A program made the translations under genes and the position numbers. Shown here in pieces: positions 7,158 through 14,201 of a stretch of DNA of 64,000 bases; within the stretch, counting starts at the first letter, position 1, and every line of letters starts with the position of its first letter. The DNA lies in the NCBI RefSeq assembly GCF_008086615.1, contig NZ_RXYB01000004.1:1-64000 (forward strand). Direction: 5' to 3'. This DNA comes from Acetobacterium tundrae. Lineage in GTDB: Bacteria; Bacillota; Clostridia; Eubacteriales; Eubacteriaceae. Below the pieces are notes generated by a model, which was given only the letters and a program-made list of their open reading frames with translations, did no database searches and had not been told where the DNA came from.

Positions 7158-7964
7158 ATGAAATTCTCAACCTTTTATTTTAGCGGCACCGGCAACACCC
7201 GCTGGGCAGTGGAAACCTTTAACGCCATCATTACCGAAAAGAACCATCAGGCCGACTTGTTTTCCATTGACTTGGGGGAAAAGCTTACCGATGAGCGGAT
7301 TCTGGAAATTGTCCAGGAAGCGGACTGCATTGGTCTGGCCACACCCATCTATGGCGGGGATCTTCCGCCGATTATGAAGGGCTTCCTCGAGCGGCTGGTC
7401 ACGATCCTGAAAGCGGTTCAGACAAAAAAGAAAGCCTTTGTGATCAACACGTTTGGCTATGTCAATGCGTTTGGCCCCAAAGAGATGAAAAAGCGGCTGA
7501 CCGGTTCCGACCTGGTGCTGACCGCTTATGTCAATATTCAGCTGTGCAACAATGTCAACACGACCGCACCGGTTGACGTTGGGATGCTGAACAAACGCAT
7601 GAACCAGGGGAAAGAAGAACTGACCGAACTGGCGGACTGCCTGCTGGCCGGCAAAAAGCGGATCAAAGGGCGCGGGCCCCAGTCAATGATTGGCGCCATG
7701 ATCCGCAAGAAAACACCGGATGCCGTGGCCAGACATTATCAGACCTTGGGTGTCCATTCGGAAACCTGTACCCACTGTATGATCTGTGTCAACAATTGCC
7801 CGACGGGGAGCATCCGCTTTGATGAAGAGGCGGGATTTACCTTTCTGCCGGGGTGTACGGCCTGTATGCGCTGTTACAACTACTGTCCCACCGGTGCCAT
7901 CACCATGGGTGGTGTTTATGCCGATCCCGATGAGGTACCCCGCTATCAGGGGCCGCTGGAATAA
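7158..7964 (+). CDS. EFR1-type flavodoxin/ferredoxin fusion protein
   Basis: A 268-residue flavin plus iron-sulphur electron carrier. The flavodoxin part starts FYFSGTGNTRWAVETF, with the phosphate loop at residues 8-13, and carries ATPIYGGDLP near 58. The C-terminal part has two clusters: CTHCMICVNNCP (near 205-216) and CTACMRCYNYCP (near 235-246). Its base composition is richer in G+C than the flanks and than the other EFR1 gene at 3430. A GGAG site precedes the ATG. The ferredoxin-coding end is duplicated as a fragment at 8783-8921. A REP-like repeat lies 30 bp past the stop. The electron donor and acceptor are unknown. Confidence 0.87.
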   Translation: MKFSTFYFSGTGNTRWAVETFNAIITEKNHQADLFSIDLGEKLTDERILEIVQEADCIGLATPIYGGDLPPIMKGFLERLVTILKAVQTKKKAFVINTFGYVNAFGPKEMKKRLTGSDLVLTAYVNIQLCNNVNTTAPVDVGMLNKRMNQGKEELTELADCLLAGKKRIKGRGPQSMIGAMIRKKTPDAVARHYQTLGVHSETCTHCMICVNNCPTGSIRFDEEAGFTFLPGCTACMRCYNYCPTGAITMGGVYADPDEVPRYQGPLE

Positions 7965-7993
7965 GGCGCTTAGTGTTATAAGCAGTAGGGGAA

Positions 7994-8059
7994 CGGAGGG
8001 ACGGTTGTTTTGTGCAGATTCTATTCGTTAGCACCCTAAAGACCCGTCCCTTCATGCTA
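7994..8059. repeat. REP-like palindromic repeat, copy A
   Basis: This copy has the family pattern GAGGGACGGTTGTTTTGTGC ... GCTATTCGTTAGCACCC ... CCGTCCCTTCATGCT. The outer arms are partly mutated (GACCCGTCCC instead of CAACCGTCCC). It lies between convergent genes and may also act as a terminator-like structure. Confidence 0.75.
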
Positions 8060-8076
8060 ATATGCGAATGCTAAAA

Positions 8077-8286
8077 TTATTCGAAATAAAAAACATCTTC
8101 AAAATTTTTGTCCAGCGCAACGCAAATCAGCAAAGCCAGTTTTGCACTGGGGCAAAATTGTAAATTTTCAATAGAACAAATGGTTTGCCGGGAAACACCA
8201 ACCATTTCTGCTAATTCTTCCTGGGTTTTCCGCTTTTCCGCTCGCCACATTCTGATATGATTGTTTAACTTCAAATTATTTTCCAT
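8077..8286 (-). CDS. XRE-family (Cro/C1 helix-turn-helix) regulator
   Basis: A 69-residue single-domain DNA-binding protein. The helix-turn-helix spans TQEELAEMVGVSRQTICSIEN (about residues 21-41), followed by the helical end typical of short XRE proteins of the YozG/YgzD type. The usual start of the third helix, NGKYxPS, is replaced by LQFCPSAKL. It lies 6 bp downstream of the membrane-protein gene at 8293 on the same strand, and the pair shares the promoter at 8634-8662 with its dyad. Such XRE and small-membrane-protein pairs recur in Firmicutes and usually autoregulate. A similar pair in the opposite gene order is at 18112-18728. Confidence 0.88.
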   Translation of the reverse strand: MENNLKLNNHIRMWRAEKRKTQEELAEMVGVSRQTICSIENLQFCPSAKLALLICVALDKNFEDVFYFE

Positions 8287-8292
8287 AAATGA

Positions 8293-8604
8293 TTACCAAG
8301 TCTCAAGTATATATGACAATAAAAAACAAATCGCTGCAACCATTCCCAAAATGGCTATGAGAAGTGATTTTTTTGTTTTGAAGGCCTGATACTTATAAAT
8401 ATAGCCGAGACTTAAATATCCCCAAAAAACTGAAAGAAGATCATAGATAGGGAGACCCTTAAAAAAATTGTACAGAACCAGCACAGCAAAGAAGATATAC
8501 AATCCATTTTCACCATGTCGCTTCGATTGAACTTCTATATATTCCATACCCTCATCTTTGGGATTGCCTTCTTTGTTACGACTTAAAATTTCATCACGAT
8601 TCAT
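8293..8604 (-). CDS. Small membrane protein paired with the XRE regulator
   Basis: A 103-residue protein with a charged N-terminal cytoplasmic part (MNRDEILSRNKEGNPKDEG) and three predicted transmembrane segments: near 34-50 (IFFAVLVLYNFFKGLPI), 55-72 and 80-98. The family is not firmly recognised; it resembles the DUF-type membrane partners found beside YozG-like regulators. It is first in a two-gene unit with the XRE gene, 6 bp apart. Function is unknown. Control by the downstream regulator through the dyad overlapping the promoter is likely but inferred. Confidence 0.65.
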   Translation of the reverse strand: MNRDEILSRNKEGNPKDEGMEYIEVQSKRHGENGLYIFFAVLVLYNFFKGLPIYDLLSVFWGYLSLGYIYKYQAFKTKKSLLIAILGMVAAICFLLSYILETW

Positions 8605-8633
8605 AAAAAACCTCTTTCTTTAGAATAAAACTT

Positions 8634-8662
8634 ATTATAATGGATACTTGTCTATATGTCAA
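8634..8662 (-). promoter_or_regulatory. Consensus sigma-A promoter of the membrane protein/XRE unit
   Basis: On the minus strand TTGACA (8662-8657), a 17-bp spacer and TATAAT (8639-8634) match the consensus exactly. Confidence 0.85.
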
Positions 8663-8669
8663 GTGTCCA
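8641..8669. promoter_or_regulatory. Operator-like dyad over the -35 box and spacer
   Basis: TGGATACTTG (8641-8650) and CAAGTGTCCA (8660-8669) form 10-bp arms with one mismatch and a 9-bp centre. The site covers the spacer and -35 of the divergent XRE-unit promoter, so binding there should repress. The XRE protein is the obvious candidate. Confidence 0.6.
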
Positions 8670-8718
8670 AGACATATTGACAAATAAACTGGGCACGAAA
8701 AATACAATAGGGAGCTCA

Positions 8719-8782
8719 GAGAGACGGTTCTTTTGGGGAGAAACCATTTGTTAAAACACGAAAGCTCCGTCTTTTCATGCTA
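8719..8782. repeat. REP-like palindromic repeat, copy B (diverged)
   Basis: GAGAGACGGTTCTTTTGGGG ... AAAGCTCCGTCTTTTCATGC keeps the family outline, but the central hairpin has decayed. It directly abuts the duplicated ferredoxin fragment that follows. Confidence 0.6.
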
Positions 8783-8921
8783 TACGGAAACCTGTACCCA
8801 CTGCATGATCTGTTTTAACACTTGCCCGACGGAGAGCATCCGCTTTGATGAAGAGGCGGGGTTTACCTTTCTGCCGGGGTGTACGGCCTGTATGCGCTGT
8901 TACAACTTCTGTCCCACATAC
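8783..8921 (+). pseudogene. Duplicated fragment of the EFR1 ferredoxin domain
   Basis: About 135 bases reproduce the two-cluster ferredoxin end of the EFR1 gene at 7158 (its positions about 7762-7898) with only a few substitutions. It keeps CTHCMIC, DEEAGFTFLPGCTACMRC and the CPT motifs. No flavodoxin part or credible start precedes it; the only upstream frame runs through the REP-like copy B. The similarity ends abruptly at CPT, after which the frame runs into unrelated AT-rich sequence and stops at 8991-8993. This is a recent partial duplication and most likely a non-functional fragment. Confidence 0.75.
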
Positions 8922-9097
8922 CTTATAATAAAAAATTTAATTAAACGCCATTATACTTTAATATCAAAGTATTGCCAAATAAATCCACACTAATTTGTTT
9001 TAAGTCTTAGTCTGAATTTTGTCTTATTGGACAGATACTTATCTCCGCCAACCATTTAAAATAGTACTTAGACGGTAATCTTTATATATGATAAAGA

Positions 9098-9126
9098 TTT
9101 ACAATCAGGATAAGCAATGCTATAAT
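9098..9126 (+). promoter_or_regulatory. Sigma-A promoter of the TetR/hydrolase unit
   Basis: TTTACA (9098-9103), a 17-bp spacer and TATAAT (9121-9126). The expected start point falls inside the palindrome at 9131-9147. Confidence 0.8.
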
Positions 9127-9130
9127 GAAC

Positions 9131-9147
9131 GTGACCGATTCGGTCAC
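9131..9147. promoter_or_regulatory. Palindromic TetR operator at the transcription start
   Basis: GTGACCGA-T-TCGGTCAC is a perfect 8-bp inverted repeat with a 1-base centre, placed directly after the -10 box. This is a good autoregulatory operator for the TetR protein encoded just downstream. Confidence 0.8.
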
Positions 9148-9184
9148 AGTGGGTGACATTCTATTTAAAGAAATTAGGATTAAT

Positions 9185-9838
9185 ATGATATTTGAAAAAC
9201 TTGAAAAGGAAAAACAGAATAAAATCATCAACGCTGCCTGCGAAGTATTTGCAAAATACGGTTATAAAAAAGCATCCATGAAAGATATCGCCGAGGCGGC
9301 CGAAATATCGAAAAGCGTGCTGTTCAAGTATGTCTCTAGCAAAGAAAAGCTCTATTTGAAAATCTTTAGATTAGCATCAGACAGCATTATCGAAGCGGAC
9401 GAAATTTCGTACGCCGCGGAAGGGAGCGATTCTGATATGTTTTCTTTGATGCGGCGAAACGCGAAAACCAGACTTTCTTTATTCAAGGAATATCCGTGGA
9501 TTTACAAGTTCTCTTATACAGCAGCCTTCGATAACGATTGCTTTGTCAAGGAACTTGTCAGAATGGAGCTTGAAAATTATCGAAAGCCACAACTCAATAC
9601 GAGGGAAATCCAATCAGGAAATAAAATCACAACGGATGGTATCGCTGTTTATAAGGGATTAAGAGCGGATATTTCCCCGACGATCGCAAAGCAACTCATC
9701 CTCTGGGTTTCTCAGGGATATCTGGAAGAAAAACTATTTACAGACAAGATAGATCCAGACGGACTTGAAAAGGGTTTTGAGGAATGGATTGACATTCTGG
9801 AGATACTTCTTAGAGGTAGTAACAGAAGCTGTGATTGA
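9185..9838 (+). CDS. TetR/AcrR-family repressor
   Basis: A 217-residue regulator with an N-terminal helix-turn-helix (ASMKDIAEAAEISKSVLFKYVSS, about residues 30-52) and a helical C-terminal ligand domain of the TetR_C type. An upstream in-frame ATG at 9125 would lengthen the protein by 20 residues, but it overlaps the -10 box and precedes the operator, so ATG 9185 (MIFEKLEKEKQNK) is the real start. The hydrolase gene follows immediately and the two reading frames nearly touch, so they form one autoregulated unit. The inducer is unknown; it may be a substrate of the hydrolase. Confidence 0.87.
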   Translation: MIFEKLEKEKQNKIINAACEVFAKYGYKKASMKDIAEAAEISKSVLFKYVSSKEKLYLKIFRLASDSIIEADEISYAAEGSDSDMFSLMRRNAKTRLSLFKEYPWIYKFSYTAAFDNDCFVKELVRMELENYRKPQLNTREIQSGNKITTDGIAVYKGLRADISPTIAKQLILWVSQGYLEEKLFTDKIDPDGLEKGFEEWIDILEILLRGSNRSCD

Positions 9839-9864
9839 AAGGAACAGAAAGGTTGGTGAACAGA

Positions 9865-10800
9865 ATGAATGACACGATTGAAACGAGAGAAATACCGAAC
9901 GGTATTGAGAATGTGCCGGGGTTGAAGCATCATGATCTAAATGTTTGTGGTGGGCCAATGTCGGTCTATGAAGCAGGCGAAAAGGGAAGACCTATCGTCG
10001 TGCTGTTGCATGGGGCAATGTACGATGAATCAAGGTTTATCTGGGATCAGCTGTTTCCCTTTTTGAGCAGGGATTACCATGTATTCGCACTGGATTCGCC
10101 GCGACACGGAAAATCAAGGCCGTGGGAAGGTTATCTGGATCGTGCTAGGCTGATGGACATTCTGCACAATACATTTATCCAGTTAGGACTTGAAAACTTC
10201 AGTCTTGTAGGACTTTCCATGGGTGGCAGCCTCAGCATCGAATATGCATCGTTACATCCGGATAAAGTCAAATCAATGGTTTTGTTCGAGCCAGGCGGAT
10301 TGACCGAAAAGGTCGATTCACAGTTTTTAGTATGGCTTTACATAAAGATGCCGGGTATGCTTAGGCTACTCAGCCGAAAGTATATTAAGAAAGACCATGC
10401 GGCGATCAGAAAATTGCTGGAATCTATTTATGTGGGTGGTTCAAAACCAACGGACCCGGACCGGTTGACTTCAATTCTCGAGGATGAGATAAAGGGTAGA
10501 TATAAATATGGAGAAAATGACATGGACGACTGGCAGTTGAGCTGTATCGGACCTTTCAGATTAAAGTGGAACCTTCTTGATCGGATTCCGTTGATTAAAT
10601 GTCCGACTCTGTGGTTAAGAGGAGCGGACAGTGTTCTGGTGAAGCAGTTTGAGATAGACAGAGCGGTAAAACTAGCTATCGACAGTGGCACAAAAGCCGA
10701 ATTGGAAGTCATTCAGAACGCAGGGCATATATTACCTCTCGAACGGCCTGAGCAGGCAAATCTGGCGGTAAAAGCATTTCTCGATGATGCTATTCGTTAG
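9865..10800 (+). CDS. Alpha/beta-fold hydrolase
   Basis: A 311-residue cytoplasmic enzyme of the alpha/beta hydrolase superfamily. The oxyanion region VVLLHGAMYDESRF, the nucleophile elbow GLSMGG and the late His in NAGHILPLERPEQ are all present; the acid is probably the Asp of LRGADSVLV. ATG 9865 is preferred over TTG 9835. It is translated from the TetR transcript. Substrate class (ester, lactone or C-C bond) cannot be assigned. The last five codons, DAIR and the stop, coincide exactly with a half copy of the REP-like repeat (GATGCTATTCGTTAG), so the present C-terminus was probably created by that repeat. Confidence 0.87.
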   Translation: MNDTIETREIPNGIENVPGLKHHDLNVCGGPMSVYEAGEKGRPIVVLLHGAMYDESRFIWDQLFPFLSRDYHVFALDSPRHGKSRPWEGYLDRARLMDILHNTFIQLGLENFSLVGLSMGGSLSIEYASLHPDKVKSMVLFEPGGLTEKVDSQFLVWLYIKMPGMLRLLSRKYIKKDHAAIRKLLESIYVGGSKPTDPDRLTSILEDEIKGRYKYGENDMDDWQLSCIGPFRLKWNLLDRIPLIKCPTLWLRGADSVLVKQFEIDRAVKLAIDSGTKAELEVIQNAGHILPLERPEQANLAVKAFLDDAIR

Positions 10801-10827
10801 AACCCAAAAGCCCCGTTCATTCATGAC
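10786..10827. repeat. REP-like palindromic repeat, half copy C, supplying a stop codon
   Basis: GATGCTATTCGTTAG is identical to the family centre and contains the hydrolase stop codon. It is followed by a diverged right arm (CCCCGTTCATTCATGA). The left arm is absent. Confidence 0.6.
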
Positions 10828-10974
10828 CTTTGCACCCTTCATATTCATAAATTGCCTTTTACGGGTGAATTTGAATAATTCAGTTGTAAAGCGTATAATA
10901 AAACAATAATTGGCTCGGTTTTATTGCAAACGCCATGCGTAGATTGTTAAAGATAAACAGGGGGATGACGTTGG

Positions 10975-12246
10975 ATGACATTGAATGACTTAACGGTACA
11001 CGAAATGATGGAAGAACTTAAACATAAATACATAAAATTATGGTGGACGACGAGCAAATGCTTTCCTGCTCTTGGTGCGGAAATTAGCATGAATGAAAAA
11101 AAAACACGGGAGAAAATGATGAATCAGTTTACCGATGCACTCTTTTCTCTGTTAAAACAATGCCCGAAGAATGAAGCACAGCGGGTTGATTGGAAAAATA
11201 GGTTGTGGTTGATGATCAAAAATTTTGGACATCAATGGGGTTTTGATGAAGAGGACGTTAATGAGGAGTTTGCAAAAGAACTACCAATCATAACCCATAC
11301 GTTTATTGCCAATGTTAACGCATTTAATCCGGATATGAAATTGGATAAAATGCTGCAGGCGCTCAGAAATGCCTGGATCATGAACCTGCTCCAGGTGCTC
11401 TTTAAGATCAAGGTCGAATATACCCCTTCCGTTTTTGCATATAGCATGCTTTATCCCTATACCGATAATTATTTAGATGACATCGAAGTATCGATTGAAG
11501 ATAAGAATAAGATCAGTAAAAGATTCAGATTGAGATTAGAAGGTCAACAAATCGAACCCGTTAATGCCTACGAAGAGGCGTTATTTAATTTAGTAGGCAT
11601 GATTGAAAATCAGTATTCCCGAGCAACCCATGACGAATTGTATGAAAGCCTTTTGTGTATTCATGATGCCCAATGTAACAGTTTGACACTGCATGATGAA
11701 ATAATTTCACCTTACGAAAAGGATATCTTGGGAATGAGTGCGGATAAGGGCGGTGCTTCCGTATTGGCGGATGCCTATTTAGTTAACGGCAAGCTGTCGG
11801 ATAGCCAGGTCGATTTTTCATTTGCTTACGGGATGTTGCTTCAATTGTGTGATGATTTACAGGATGCCAAAGAAGACGTGAACAACGGACAGATGACGAT
11901 TGTTTCAATGATCGTGGGGAAATGGCCTTTAGACAATATAACCAATGCTTTGTTTGATTTTTCCAATAAAATAATGGCGGATTCATACGCGAACCTTGAG
12001 CAGGATGAATCTGATAAAATGAAAGACTTCTTAAAGAAAAACCTGATGCTGTTGATTTTTGAGGCAATTTCTCAAAACCAGGCCTATTACAGTAAAGCGT
12101 ATATTAAAACCATTGAAAAATATGTTCCATTTAGAATGGCCTATACGCGAAAACTTTATAAAAAGCTGAAGAAAAAATATAAAAATTTCAGCAGCACCGA
12201 AGGGTATACCATTGACGATGTAATATTAATGGCGTCTGAAATTTGA
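10975..12246 (+). CDS. Class I isoprenoid-synthase-fold enzyme, product unknown
   Basis: A 423-residue, largely helical soluble protein. It has the two aspartate-rich motifs of class I prenyltransferases and terpene synthases in the right order: DNYLDD at residues 164-169 and CDDLQDAKED at 292-301. These would bind the Mg2+-diphosphate of a prenyl substrate. It lacks the overall signature of farnesyl or geranylgeranyl diphosphate synthase and matches the poorly characterised 'class 1 isoprenoid biosynthesis enzyme' group. An out-of-frame ATG at 10966 lies at the better distance from AGGGGG and would give a 7-codon frame overlapping the true start. No cyclase, P450 or other isoprenoid gene is near. 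The REP-like copy D begins at its stop codon. Fold assignment is moderately sure; activity is inference. Confidence 0.68.
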   Translation: MTLNDLTVHEMMEELKHKYIKLWWTTSKCFPALGAEISMNEKKTREKMMNQFTDALFSLLKQCPKNEAQRVDWKNRLWLMIKNFGHQWGFDEEDVNEEFAKELPIITHTFIANVNAFNPDMKLDKMLQALRNAWIMNLLQVLFKIKVEYTPSVFAYSMLYPYTDNYLDDIEVSIEDKNKISKRFRLRLEGQQIEPVNAYEEALFNLVGMIENQYSRATHDELYESLLCIHDAQCNSLTLHDEIISPYEKDILGMSADKGGASVLADAYLVNGKLSDSQVDFSFAYGMLLQLCDDLQDAKEDVNNGQMTIVSMIVGKWPLDNITNALFDFSNKIMADSYANLEQDESDKMKDFLKKNLMLLIFEAISQNQAYYSKAYIKTIEKYVPFRMAYTRKLYKKLKKKYKNFSSTEGYTIDDVILMASEI

Positions 12247-12320
12247 AAGTAAGATCAGAGGGACGGTTGTTTTGTGCAGATGCTATTCGTTAGCACCCGA
12301 AACAACCGTCCCTTCATGCT
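12245..12320. repeat. REP-like palindromic repeat, copy D (intact)
   Basis: An intact copy. The outer 13-bp arms GGGACGGTTGTTT/AAACAACCGTCCC pair perfectly and enclose an inner hairpin TGCTA-TTCGT-TAGCA. It starts within the TGA stop codon of the preceding gene and is identical to copy E over 76 bases except for one base. Confidence 0.88.
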
Positions 12321-12406
12321 ACAAAATAAAAGAATAAGTGAGTATGATGCATGGCCTGTTTTGAGGTCAATCATAGTCACTTGTTTTTTTGGGTGAAAGA
12401 ATATTC

Positions 12407-12435
12407 TTGACAGGATAGTCATCGTTTTGTATAAT
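12407..12435 (+). promoter_or_regulatory. Consensus sigma-A promoter of the TetR/VOC/zinc-ribbon unit
   Basis: TTGACA (12407-12412), a 17-bp spacer and TATAAT (12430-12435) precede ATG 12469 by 33 bp. Confidence 0.85.
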
Positions 12436-12468
12436 AAGTAAAAAGTCACTGAGCATGGAGTCAATGAA

Positions 12469-13047
12469 ATGAAAACAAAACGTCAGGTACAAAAAGAAGC
12501 GACCCGGTTACATATCCTGGAAACGGCTTATCACATCTATGCAGAAGAGGGCTTTAGCGCCACAACCAATCGAATAGCCAGAGCCGCGAGCGTATCACAT
12601 GGAACCATTTTTGTTCACTTTCCAACGGTTGAAAATCTTATTGTTTGTCTGCTTGATGATTTTAACGCAGAAATCAATGGGCAGTTACATGGTCTATCGG
12701 AAAAAAACGAGCAGTTAGAAACCTTTTTAGAAGCACATATTAACGTTCTAATCCGATATGAAGCTTTTTATAAACGGCTTATTTCTGAAGTTAATGGTTT
12801 GCCGCAAGAAGCAAAGTTTGTATTCATAAATATGCAATCCGTTGTATCGTTCCATTTTAATCAGGTGATTGAGCGTTGTAAAAAAGAAAAGACAATCAAA
12901 GAAATACCGATGCATATAATTTTCAACAGTTGGTTAGGCCTGGTACACTATTATCTTACCAATAGCTATCTTTTCACAGAAGGTTCGGTATTAACTGAAT
13001 ATAAAGAAGAATTAATTTGTAATTTTATAAAATTAATTAAAAAATGA
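12469..13047 (+). CDS. TetR-family regulator
   Basis: A 192-residue regulator. The helix-turn-helix reads FSATTNRIARAASVSHGTIFVHFPTVENL (about residues 28-56), followed by an AcrR-like helical domain. It is the first gene of a three-gene unit with the VOC protein (15 bp downstream) and the zinc-ribbon protein, all behind one consensus promoter. The unit looks like a small detoxification or resistance module in which the VOC protein binds or degrades a compound sensed by the repressor. No clear palindrome was found between promoter and start, so the operator is not assigned. Confidence 0.85.
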   Translation: MKTKRQVQKEATRLHILETAYHIYAEEGFSATTNRIARAASVSHGTIFVHFPTVENLIVCLLDDFNAEINGQLHGLSEKNEQLETFLEAHINVLIRYEAFYKRLISEVNGLPQEAKFVFINMQSVVSFHFNQVIERCKKEKTIKEIPMHIIFNSWLGLVHYYLTNSYLFTEGSVLTEYKEELICNFIKLIKK

Positions 13048-13062
13048 AAGGAGATCAATGAT

Positions 13063-13410
13063 ATGAAAGCGTACGATAATTTTTTTCTTCCCGTTGATAA
13101 TTTGGAAGAAGCAAAAAACTATTACACCAATGTGTTCGGTTTGGATTTAAAGTTTGACTTTTCAGACAAGGGCATGGCTGCATTTCATGTAGGTCATGAA
13201 GAACCGGCTATTATTTTAAAGGAAAAAAGTAAATTTCCAGATGTAAAACCGACCATCTGGTTTGTTGTGGATAATGTGGAAGAGGAATATAAACGGCTTC
13301 AAAAAAACGGGGTAAACTTTCTGAGTAAGCCATTTCAAATTGGGACAGGTAATGCGGTTGAATTTGAAGATATATTCGGCAATCGATTTGGCATGGCTGA
13401 TTATGTTTAA
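13063..13410 (+). CDS. VOC-superfamily (glyoxalase fold) protein
   Basis: A 115-residue protein with the paired beta-alpha-beta-beta-beta modules of the VOC fold. It starts YDNFFLPVDNLEEAKNYYTNVFGLDLKF and ends in EFEDIFGNRFGMADY, with a second-module strand PTIWFVVDNVEEEYKRL. The position often filled by a metal His near residue 5 is Phe here, so it may be a binding protein rather than a metal enzyme. AAAGGAG precedes the ATG. It sits between the TetR and zinc-ribbon genes in one operon. The ligand is unknown. Confidence 0.84.
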   Translation: MKAYDNFFLPVDNLEEAKNYYTNVFGLDLKFDFSDKGMAAFHVGHEEPAIILKEKSKFPDVKPTIWFVVDNVEEEYKRLQKNGVNFLSKPFQIGTGNAVEFEDIFGNRFGMADYV

Positions 13411-13457
13411 TCAATGGGAAATTGATTATATTAAATTTTATACACGGAGGGAAAAGG

Positions 13458-13706
13458 ATGAAAAATTGTATAGCATGTGGGATGCCGATGAAGAAAGAAA
13501 GCGATTTTGCAATGGGAGACACAAAAAAGGACTATTGTGTTTATTGCGCAAGGCCTGATGGGTCGATGCAATCCTTTGAAGAGAAAAAACAGGGCCTGAT
13601 TAATTTTACAATCAAAACGCAAGGGTTAGAAAAAGGGGTAGCTGAAAAAGCAGTAGCGAACATGATGAGCAAATTGCCGGCATGGCAGGAATATTTTCAG
13701 AAATAG
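13458..13706 (+). CDS. Small zinc-ribbon protein
   Basis: An 82-residue protein with an N-terminal zinc ribbon: CIACGMPM at residues 4-11 and YCVYCARPDG near 25-34 provide four Cys ligands. A helical tail rich in Lys and Gln follows. This matches the putative zinc-ribbon family found at the end of small Firmicute operons. The start at 13458 has a strong GGAGGG site 8 bp upstream; the longer in-frame version from 13422 lacks one. It is the last gene of the TetR/VOC unit, and the REP-like copy E begins at its stop codon. Function unknown. Confidence 0.8.
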   Translation: MKNCIACGMPMKKESDFAMGDTKKDYCVYCARPDGSMQSFEEKKQGLINFTIKTQGLEKGVAEKAVANMMSKLPAWQEYFQK

Positions 13707-13781
13707 AAAGTAAGATCAGAGGGACGGTTGTTTTGTGCAGATGCTATTCGTTAGCACCCGAAACAACCGTCCCTTCAGGCT
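13706..13781. repeat. REP-like palindromic repeat, copy E (intact)
   Basis: Nearly identical to copy D, with CAGGCT in place of CATGCT at the right edge. It begins with the last base of the zinc-ribbon stop codon, the same placement as copy D. The shared GAAAGTAAGATCAGAG edge belongs to the repeated unit. Confidence 0.88.
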
Positions 13782-13800
13782 ACGGCATTAATTCGAATTT

Positions 13801-13929
13801 TCAGATTCGTTTCATTCCGTCGGGATTCATATACACATTGCGCCGCCGGAAAGAGCCGGGTACTGTATATTGGAGCTTAACTCGGTCGAAATCAATGATC
13901 GTGGCTGTGATTGCATTGGGATACGGTAC
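13801..13929 (-). pseudogene. Gene remnant (42 codons, minus strand)
   Basis: A minus-strand open frame reads VPYPNAITATIIDFDRVKL and ends RRRNVYMNPDGMKRI before its stop (13803-13801). It has no start codon or ribosome binding site and is closed upstream by an in-frame stop. The residue pattern is protein-like and suggests the C-terminus of a lost gene next to repeat E. The family is not recognised. Confidence 0.35.
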
Positions 13930-14036
13930 CTAGGAATCTATCATGCCAAAAATAAAGGCAACTGACGAGATTGTGAATTTTTTCTAGAAAGAGAGCGTGC
14001 AATCGTCTAATTGGTCAGGATGAAAAAGTTATATAA

Positions 14037-14201
14037 TACCAGGCTTCTCCGCATAGGTCTGTATTAAGCGAAAATGAATTGAAATTTTTAGCGGAAATAT
14101 TAAATAAATTCACACTGAAATTTGGAAAACAAATATTGAATAATTCATCAAATCAAAAATTTAAATTCATGAAAATCCAGAGAATTATAAATAAGGAGTG
14201 A
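14037..14201 (+). pseudogene. Possible remnant of a regulator C-terminus
   Basis: An open frame without a start codon contains LSENELKFLAEILNKFTLKF, which resembles the last helix of MarR-type regulators. It runs into the 3' end of the opposite TetR gene and is probably a decayed tail. This is a weak call. Confidence 0.25.

Noticed and set aside
13682-13933. 83-codon plus-strand frame over repeat E
   Set aside because: It is read through the REP-like repeat and against a minus-strand remnant, with no ribosome binding site.
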